This document shows, in pieces, positions 1 to 5,539 of a stretch of DNA of 7,337 bases. The notes under the pieces were generated by a model. That model was not told where the DNA came from, did no database searches, and was given only the letters and a program-made list of their open reading frames with translations. The stretch comes from JBBIJO01 sp037445895 (GTDB taxonomy: Bacteria; Bacteroidota; Ignavibacteria; Kapaibacteriales; UBA2268), in assembly GCA_037445895.1 (NCBI GenBank), contig JBBIJO010000041.1, positions 1 to 7,337 on the forward strand. The letters are read 5' to 3'. Made by a program: the position numbers and the translations under genes. Each line of letters opens with the position of its first letter. The first letter of the stretch is position 1.

Positions 1-5
1 TTAAA

Positions 6-710
6 ATGAAAAGAGGAATGCTAAATATAGCTCTTATTATGTTGTTTATTATTAGTTTTTCTTTGGCTAATGTAGTTGACATTAAAGCAGGAAAGCAACC
101 AAAAGTCAAAAGTACAAGATATATGTGGTATAACTTTACATTCGTTTTTATCGATACAGACGCCGATGGTTGCTACGACTACTTAGTTGTATTCAAAGAC
201 AACGACCTGGTATTTGATACTCCTTTCGTCGTTATTAATCCGATTCCTAACGATACAACATTTATTCAGGACGATTCTCGAATAGAAAACCTAACTATCG
301 AACAATGTCAGGAACCTTCCACACGCTATTTCATTTATTTCGATGCTTTTACTCCCGACTCTATTTATATTGGTTCTTTACATTCGGATTGTAATTCCGA
401 TACAGCATTCTTTGTAGTCGCGGGCTCACCTATTTTCTTGTCGAACATATTAGGAGCAAACAAGTTTGAATCAAAAACAATTATCTTTCAAAAGTCAAAA
501 GTGGAAGATTATTTAATCTCTTTTGGAGACGAGATTTCAGAACCTACCATCACAGTTACAAATAGTATTGACAAAATAGTGTCAAATAGACATTATTCTG
601 AAAGAAAAGATGGGCTATATCTCCACTTGAAGGAACTTTCTTGTGGAATATACTTCGTAAGAATCACAAGCCCGCGAATCATACTATCTTATAAAATAAT
701 CATTTATTAA
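6..710 (+). CDS. Exported protein with calcium-loop motif and T9SS-type C-terminal sorting domain
   Basis: No named family is recognised. Residues 1-21 form a signal peptide: basic MKR, a hydrophobic core, and a likely cut after FSLA. Residues 50-58 read DTDADGCYD, matching the DxDxDGxxD calcium loop seen in dockerin, EF-hand-like and VCBS/FG-GAP repeats, and are followed by a beta strand (YLVV). Residues from about 179 to the end resemble the type A T9SS sorting domain, with TITVTN, then LSCGIYFVRI (211-220), then a closing SYKIII strand. The inferred fate is Sec export, then T9SS transport across the outer membrane to the surface or medium. The start lies at the window edge, so upstream sequence is unseen and an earlier start cannot be excluded; the signal peptide favours this ATG. 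The next gene, 19 bp downstream, is a probable paralogue in the same operon. Export is well supported; the function is unknown. Confidence 0.85.
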   Translation: MKRGMLNIALIMLFIISFSLANVVDIKAGKQPKVKSTRYMWYNFTFVFIDTDADGCYDYLVVFKDNDLVFDTPFVVINPIPNDTTFIQDDSRIENLTIEQCQEPSTRYFIYFDAFTPDSIYIGSLHSDCNSDTAFFVVAGSPIFLSNILGANKFESKTIIFQKSKVEDYLISFGDEISEPTITVTNSIDKIVSNRHYSERKDGLYLHLKELSCGIYFVRITSPRIILSYKIIIY

Positions 711-717
711 CATCAAC

Positions 718-724
718 AAGGAGG
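718..724 (+). promoter_or_regulatory. Strong Shine-Dalgarno site
   Basis: AAGGAGG lies 5 nt before the ATG at 730 and fixes the start of the second exported protein. Such a near-perfect site is notable because the three - strand genes here have weak or no recognisable sites, and because Bacteroidetes relatives usually do not use them. Confidence 0.75.
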
Positions 725-729
725 CTAAA

Positions 730-1437
730 ATGTTTAAATCAGCAATCTTTTTTATATTCTTTTATTTGTTGGGGATTCAATTGGGTTTTGCTGCAACAGC
801 AAAGACAATTGAAGGGGATTGTAGTTCTAGCGATAAGAGTAAGCAATTTAAAACAAAGACCTATATCGATCTTGACGATGACGGAAGCTATGACTATCTG
901 GTAACTCGCTGGTGCAACGATGTAATAACGAAAACGAAACTTAAAATTATTTTTCCAGGCGGTTCTGGCGAGTTCAGTCCTGCTGATGTCCCCATCCATC
1001 AGTTTGATTATCTCAATTTTGAAGAAGGAAGCTTAGATTGTCAGTTTGCCTTTTTGTTACGAGAAGAACTCGATGGTCCTATACTTGCAGTTGAACAAAA
1101 AGAATTTTCCAACGATACCTGTTTCATTTATGTCCTTGTAGATAATATTTTTGGAACATTAGATGAAGCCACGCGAAAAGCTTATCCTTTGGGTGTTTTC
1201 AATTCCGAAAAAAGAATGTATATAAATGAAATTTATCTTAAAGAAGCACAAAAAGTAATGATCAGTATCGAGCAAGAACAAGGTGAAACTATCAAGGTGA
1301 AAGAATTAGATGGCAAAGAAGGCTGGAATCTTTTCTTCTTCAAAGTACCTGCCTTCATACGGAATGGAAAATTTTATTTGCAAGTCAAAACACAGACAGG
1401 TGAATTTGATTCTACGGTCCCCATAACGCTCAACTAA
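730..1437 (+). CDS. Exported protein, probable tandem paralogue of the upstream gene
   Basis: The family is unknown. The start is fixed by AAGGAGG at 5-nt spacing. Residues 1-21 form a signal peptide, very hydrophobic and Phe-rich, with a likely cut after GFA. Residues 47-55 read DLDDDGSYD followed by YLV, the same DxDxDGxxDYLV signature found at residues 50-61 of the upstream protein. The two proteins are almost equal in length (235 and 234 aa), and each has cysteines near residues 101-104 and 129-131 in loosely similar contexts (ending QC/DC, then a NSDT- or SNDT-like stretch). The C-terminus (about 174-235) has the layout of a T9SS tail: a VMISIEQEQGETI strand pair, then NGKFYLQVKT, then a final PITL strand. 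It lacks the canonical GxYxV(R/K) plus basic end, so it is a divergent sorting domain or a related beta-sandwich. An adhesion, matrix or calcium-dependent role is only a guess. Confidence 0.85.
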   Translation: MFKSAIFFIFFYLLGIQLGFAATAKTIEGDCSSSDKSKQFKTKTYIDLDDDGSYDYLVTRWCNDVITKTKLKIIFPGGSGEFSPADVPIHQFDYLNFEEGSLDCQFAFLLREELDGPILAVEQKEFSNDTCFIYVLVDNIFGTLDEATRKAYPLGVFNSEKRMYINEIYLKEAQKVMISIEQEQGETIKVKELDGKEGWNLFFFKVPAFIRNGKFYLQVKTQTGEFDSTVPITLN

Positions 1438-1479
1438 ACGTCGATTCCCATTTAGGGGAAAATTGCTTGGACAACAAAA

Positions 1480-1515
1480 AAGGCTGTCTCGGTAAAAGAA
1501 AACCGGGACAGTCTT
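1480..1515. terminator. Hairpin between convergent operons, probable intrinsic terminator
   Basis: A 14-bp stem (1480-1493 paired with 1502-1515) encloses an 8-nt A-rich loop; the core arms are GGCTGTCTCGGT and ACCGGGACAGTC. Two positions are G-U pairs in + strand RNA but become C-A mismatches in - strand RNA, so the fold is better on the + strand, where it lies 43 nt after the stop of the second exported gene. A run of six A (1476-1481), partly within the stem, would give the U-tract on the - strand, so it could also stop read-through from prkA. The + strand has only a two-T continuation after the stem. Terminator is the best call; the direction is uncertain. Confidence 0.6.
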
Positions 1516-1580
1516 AACCTAAAGTGGCAGCAAATAAATAAACAAAAGGAAAAAAATATTCGTCATTTAAAAAATATTGT

Positions 1581-1615
1581 TTTTGCAATTAAAAAACGAA
1601 TTTAAATTACATTTC
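1581..1615 (+). promoter_or_regulatory. Weak promoter-like pair before the GC-rich island
   Basis: TTTTG (1581-1585) is followed after 22 nt by TACATTTC (1608-1615), one base off the Bacteroidetes TAnnTTTG element, with a spacer slightly longer than typical. It points into the GC-rich non-coding block, so it would fit a small RNA promoter. The surrounding DNA is extremely AT-rich, so a chance match is quite possible. Confidence 0.15.
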
Positions 1616-1816
1616 ACTATACTATAAATTTCTACATCTGCTTTCTTCCCTCCCCGCCAATCATTGCTCGCAATTGATAATACCGCCAAGGTCTTCGGCT
1701 GGGCTTCGCTCCAGTGTTTTGAAATTGTTGAATCATTTCGGGAGTGGTGGCATTCTCCCTCGCTCGTTCCCTCCCCTTTTTGCTAAAAAGAGTGGGCAGG
1801 GCAAAAAAAGAAGACA

Positions 1817-4105
1817 TTATAATCCCAAAAATTTATTTTCCAAGCGATTTTCTAAAACATAATTTGCAATCTCAATGGCACCATCGGTTGAATATCCAAA
1901 CTTATTTTTTAAATTGCTTACTAAAAATCGAATATCTCGTTTGGTTTTCTCATCGTAGTTCGAAAAGGCTGGAGCTTTGAAATCGAGAAGGGCACGACGA
2001 AAATTCTGGTTCCCCGAATACGGAGCAATTGAATTCTCTTTAAGATATTTAATATATCGGGAGTAAAGCTTTTTGAACTGTGTTGTTTCCTTTAAAGAGC
2101 GACTTTCGACTTGGATTTCTTGTGCTAATGTAGTGTTGACGTAAGTCTGGCTCATTTCTCGTCGGAATTTTTTGCGTTCGAGTGTCGAGCTATTTGTTCC
2201 AAGCATCACCATTTCGAAAGCCTTGAAATAATCTTCGGAAACTTCGATTTCGTCGCCAGTGTATGGGGATTTCACTGTTTCGCCGATATCGAAATTTATC
2301 GCATAAAGATAGTTCCCTATTCGATTTTCGATTTCTTCTTGGTTGAAATCATACAACGATTCTTTAACCTCTTGGACTACTTTATAGTCATAAGTATTCG
2401 AAAGCAAAGGTATAAAGTCTTCGGGAATTCCTTTTGCTTCTTTGATGTTCGATTGCAAGAAGAAGTCGACGACTTTATCCATCGTAATTTGCTTCGTGTC
2501 GTTGGGAAATTGTTCAAGGAATTCTCCCAAAAGTTGAATAGAATGACGCCCCGAAATTCCTTGGAAACCTTCGTCTGCCGATTCTTTTAGGATTTGAGAC
2601 AATAATTGCGAATCGAGCTTTTTTAAATCTTCTTCGTCGAGCCACTCGGGAATGTCCCAAGAATAAAGCAAAATTTTAAGTAGGACGAGGTTTTGGTCGA
2701 GAAATTTTTGATATTTTCCTGGTTGCGAAATCCATTGTTTCATCGTGGTAGAATTTTTGTTAACTCTCGAAGAAATAATGATCTTAGCAAAATTTTGCAG
2801 CACTCCGGGCAAGAAGCGGGTTTCGACGTGTTCGCCAAACTTATCCTTGTAGATTTCGACTTCGGTTTTGTAGTCGAGCACATAGGGTGTTCGAACGTAG
2901 ATAATTCTATCCTGAAAAGATTTAACTCCCTCGAAATGTATCTTATCCTCTGGATTCACAAGCCCAAGAAACAACGATTTAATCCGTTCTTCGACAAGTC
3001 CAACCTTATGGATTCCATCGCTGATGATTCCGTGAAGCCGAAACAGACGTTCAAGATTGTTCTCTTTAATATCCATCAACGCATAAATTCCATTGTTCGT
3101 AAAAGATAAATCGGAGAAAGTAAAATCGATATTATCGGTTCTAAGAAGATAACGCAGAGCATCCTCCATAAATTTATTTACAAAAGGCTCTTCGTTTATT
3201 GGGTCGGAAGGATTGAACACGCTGATTCCAACCCCAAATAGGCGTTTAAAAACTGCTCTCCGAGCATAAATCATACTAAGTACCTTGGTTGGTTCTTTAA
3301 GTCTATCGAGCATCACACTATAAAGGGATTGACAAATATTGCAAGGGACATCGCGCAAAACCCATTCGTATTCAGTGTCGTTGAATAGTTTATCTTTGAA
3401 TTTTTTATCGGGAATCAATCCGTCGAGTATAGTTTGCCTAATATTTTTTGGAATTTGGAGTATCGGATGGTCGTGGCGTGGGCAAGAAAAATCGATTGAT
3501 TTTCGCGAGCGTAGCTCCTCGTTCGAGATTTGAAGATGTTCTTGGAGTTGGTCGCGTTCTTCGCCGTTAAAGACACTGTATGGTGTTCCTTCGCTATGGA
3601 TTGCTGCTATGTCAATTCGCCAATATGTCTTGTATACCGCTCCATCGGGCAACTGAGTAAACTCTTCAACCTTTTGGGTTAAGTTATTCAAAAAAGTACT
3701 TTTTCCGCTGCCTGGCGGTCCTTCGAAAAGTATCAAATGGTTTTGGCTTGTTCGACGTTTGAAAGAATTCACAAGGTCGATGAATCTTTCTGCAAAGATG
3801 CGGTCGGCAAAAAATGGATTGTCGCAACCTTTCACCAACAACCTACTTAAATCATATTGAGGAGGGATTTGGGGAAGATTCGGGTTAATTTGTTGCCCAA
3901 GTATCTTTCTAACATAATAATACACCATATCGTAAAACAATTGAAAGACATCGCGAAGATAAAATTTCGGCTCTCTGGCAATCCTTTCCATAAAATCATA
4001 GAAGGGGATTGGCGACCTTACTTCCTTCGGTGCCGACCCAATAGCCTTAGTAATTAATTCCGCTATATTTGTGGGAAATTTTTCCGACGACTCCATTTCC
4101 TTCAT
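1817..4105 (-). CDS. prkA: PrkA/YeaG-type AAA+ serine protein kinase, extended form
   Basis: PrkA-family proteins are cytoplasmic AAA+ ATPases with serine/threonine kinase activity, linked to sporulation in Bacillus and to nitrogen starvation or stress in enterics. Numbering here is from the TTG at 4123. Seen: Walker A GPPGSGKS (135-142); SCPRHDHPILQIP (213-225) and CNIC (261-264), equivalent to the family's paired Cys/His segments; NNGIYALMDIKENN (343-356), matching the NRGLVEF-type segment; a GLVN sensor-like strand (387-390); QDRIIYVRTPYVL (404-416), matching the family's DRI..v.vPY.L; and the C-terminal PrkA region, ending in GAIEIANYVLENR. The open frame runs back to the TTG at 4123, but the first ATG is at 4105 (762 aa), which I prefer; another ATG lies at 4096. 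Known PrkA/YeaG proteins are about 630-645 aa, so this one is over 100 residues longer, mostly after the AAA+ core. The usual partners YeaH (DUF444) and SpoVR are not in the window. Confidence 0.85.
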   Translation of the reverse strand: MKEMESSEKFPTNIAELITKAIGSAPKEVRSPIPFYDFMERIAREPKFYLRDVFQLFYDMVYYYVRKILGQQINPNLPQIPPQYDLSRLLVKGCDNPFFADRIFAERFIDLVNSFKRRTSQNHLILFEGPPGSGKSTFLNNLTQKVEEFTQLPDGAVYKTYWRIDIAAIHSEGTPYSVFNGEERDQLQEHLQISNEELRSRKSIDFSCPRHDHPILQIPKNIRQTILDGLIPDKKFKDKLFNDTEYEWVLRDVPCNICQSLYSVMLDRLKEPTKVLSMIYARRAVFKRLFGVGISVFNPSDPINEEPFVNKFMEDALRYLLRTDNIDFTFSDLSFTNNGIYALMDIKENNLERLFRLHGIISDGIHKVGLVEERIKSLFLGLVNPEDKIHFEGVKSFQDRIIYVRTPYVLDYKTEVEIYKDKFGEHVETRFLPGVLQNFAKIIISSRVNKNSTTMKQWISQPGKYQKFLDQNLVLLKILLYSWDIPEWLDEEDLKKLDSQLLSQILKESADEGFQGISGRHSIQLLGEFLEQFPNDTKQITMDKVVDFFLQSNIKEAKGIPEDFIPLLSNTYDYKVVQEVKESLYDFNQEEIENRIGNYLYAINFDIGETVKSPYTGDEIEVSEDYFKAFEMVMLGTNSSTLERKKFRREMSQTYVNTTLAQEIQVESRSLKETTQFKKLYSRYIKYLKENSIAPYSGNQNFRRALLDFKAPAFSNYDEKTKRDIRFLVSNLKNKFGYSTDGAIEIANYVLENRLENKFLGL

Positions 4106-4291
4106 TTTTTTCACTATTATCAAAATACATAAGCCAATTTGCTAAATAAATATAACATAGCAAAATGCATTTATTCCAACTCGAACTACTCGAACTACAA
4201 ATAAAACAATAATAAAAAACCTTTTCATCGTTAAAAAGAGACAATGGATTTAATGAAACAACACAGGAATAGGAAAATCAAGGCGAAATTG
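4106..4291. other. Intergenic spacer between hemA and prkA
   Basis: This AT-rich spacer of 186 bp (measured to the ATG at 4105) probably carries the prkA promoter, but no element matches a consensus well enough to call. It contains two tandem copies of CTCGAACTA (4180-4188 and 4189-4197). A 28-codon frame on the - strand (4228-4142) begins MKRFFIIVLFVV, like a signal peptide, but has no ribosome site or body, so it is not called as a gene. A 5-bp AT-rich stem followed by six T on the - strand (about 4214-4238) is too weak to call a hemA terminator. Confidence 0.4.
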
Positions 4292-5494
4292 CTACGATTC
4301 AGCCTCCTTCTTTTTCAAAATAGAAACAAAGATAGCTTGGGTTCTATGCAATAATTGTCGTGTGATTTTATCGACTTTTTCTTTTGCCTCGGGGTTAAGT
4401 ATGTTTGCATATTCTTCGAGCAATTGCGTTCGAATCATTTCAAACTTTTCTCGATATGGTTCAAAGATGTCGTTTTTGGAAGATTCTTGCCAGGCAAGGA
4501 AAGCGTTGGTTTCTTGTTCGAAAATATTTTCGCAAAGTGGCAGTTCGTCGAGTTTAGCACTGTTTTGCTGCTCAAGGTATTGCTTCAATGTCTCGATATT
4601 GTAGCAAGTGATTTCGGGGGGTAAGCCATCGGTTTCGACATCTCTTGGAATTGCAAGGTCAATTATGATTTTTGGTTTTGCTGTTAAATTATATGCCCTC
4701 CTAATTAAATTTGCAGAGATTATCACTTCGGTTGCAGAAGTCGAGGTAAAAAGTATATCTGTTTTTGGTAGAACTTCGGCAATGTCTTCGAGCGGATATG
4801 CATTCCCCCCGAATTCTTCCGCTAGTAACTGGGCTTTGTGTAGAGTTCGGTTGACAAAGAAAAAGTTCGAAAAATCTTTCTTTTTCAACTCGGTTGCAAT
4901 AATTTTTGAATTTTCATTTACTCCAACTACTGTTACCCAAGCATCGTTGTCAATTGATTCTTGGACAATTTCGGTAGCCAGCCCCGAAACGGACTGTTTT
5001 CCTTTCCCTAATGACGTTTTTGTTCGAACTTCCTTTCCACATCGAAATGCGGAATGGAACAATTTATGTAATGCCTTATCGACGGTTTTCGCTTGGCAAG
5101 CAATACTGTAGGCTTCTTTCACTTGACCTTGAATCTGGTATTCTCCGATTACCAACGAATCCAATCCGGCAATAACTCGAAACAGGTGGTTAATCGCATC
5201 ACGCCCAGTTTTAACATAGAATAACTTTTTGAATTCATTTATATCAAAATTTCTAAGCTGAGTATAAAAATAGAAAGCAATACTACGAGGCTCGGCGTTA
5301 AGCGAATGTGAAATATAAAATTCAAGACGATTACACGTAGAAAGCACAACGATGCCCTCGGCAATGTTTTGTTCTTTTACATTTTGCACCAGTTTGAACA
5401 AATCCTTCCGGGGGATTTGCAGTGCTTCGAATTCTTTTATCCCTACCGTTCGGAAATTAACGCCAACAACCGATATTTTTTTTTCGTTATCCAT
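4292..5494 (-). CDS. hemA: Glutamyl-tRNA reductase
   Basis: Catalyses the NADPH-dependent reduction of glutamyl-tRNA(Glu) to glutamate-1-semialdehyde, the first committed step of the C5 route to haem and other tetrapyrroles, in the cytoplasm. Catalytic domain: STCNR (52-56) with the thioester cysteine C54; the conserved histidine in NHLFRVIAGLDS (102-113); and the signature GLDSLVIGEYQIQGQ (110-124). Rossmann domain: VTVVGVNENSKI (187-198), VNRT (214-217), and IIIDLAIPRDVE (276-287). Dimerisation domain: about 325-400, with AFLAW (331-335) and the usual long helices. The 400-aa length is normal. Oddly, the glycine-rich loop reads GVNENS where relatives have GAGExx, so the second glycine is missing. 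ATG and TAG are clear; no ribosome site is evident. The flavoprotein gene ends 45 bp upstream on the same strand, so the two may share a transcript. Other haem genes are absent from the window. Confidence 0.95.
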   Translation of the reverse strand: MDNEKKISVVGVNFRTVGIKEFEALQIPRKDLFKLVQNVKEQNIAEGIVVLSTCNRLEFYISHSLNAEPRSIAFYFYTQLRNFDINEFKKLFYVKTGRDAINHLFRVIAGLDSLVIGEYQIQGQVKEAYSIACQAKTVDKALHKLFHSAFRCGKEVRTKTSLGKGKQSVSGLATEIVQESIDNDAWVTVVGVNENSKIIATELKKKDFSNFFFVNRTLHKAQLLAEEFGGNAYPLEDIAEVLPKTDILFTSTSATEVIISANLIRRAYNLTAKPKIIIDLAIPRDVETDGLPPEITCYNIETLKQYLEQQNSAKLDELPLCENIFEQETNAFLAWQESSKNDIFEPYREKFEMIRTQLLEEYANILNPEAKEKVDKITRQLLHRTQAIFVSILKKKEAES

Positions 5495-5539
5495 AACTTA
5501 TTTATTAAACCGATACAAAAATCTATTAATCAACCCGAA

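Larger units (their letters stand above)
1438..1816. other. Convergent intergenic region with a GC-rich island
   Basis: This 379-bp stretch separates the + strand operon from the 3' end of prkA. It holds the hairpin at 1480-1515, a very AT-rich tract (about 1540-1630), and an abrupt GC-richer block (about 1640-1800). The block contains small inverted repeats: CTGG/CCAG (1699-1702 with 1711-1714, enclosing a TTCG-containing loop) and GGGAG/CTCCC (1740-1744 with 1755-1759). On the - strand, a 61-codon open frame (1817-1632) starts in a TAATG overlap with the prkA stop. Its product is strongly basic, has no recognisable domain, and is probably not a real gene. The block may be an intergenic repeat, a structured RNA or a long 3' UTR; the sequence alone does not decide. 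Confidence 0.5.

Noticed and set aside
1674..1980. Short + strand frames through the GC-rich island and into the prkA 3' end
   Set aside because: They overlap the well-supported prkA gene or lie in non-coding sequence, with Arg/Ser/Leu-rich products typical of chance frames.
4214..4238. Possible hemA terminator on the - strand
   Set aside because: The stem is only five AT-rich pairs around an 8-nt loop; the T run alone is unremarkable in DNA this AT-rich.
4047..4244. 65-codon frame on the - strand overlapping the prkA start
   Set aside because: It overlaps prkA in another frame, its serine run comes from the 9-bp tandem repeat, and it has no domain or ribosome site.
4608..5111. 167-codon + strand frame opposite hemA
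   Set aside because: It is antisense to a clear hemA with intact motifs, and its composition is that of a complement-strand shadow.
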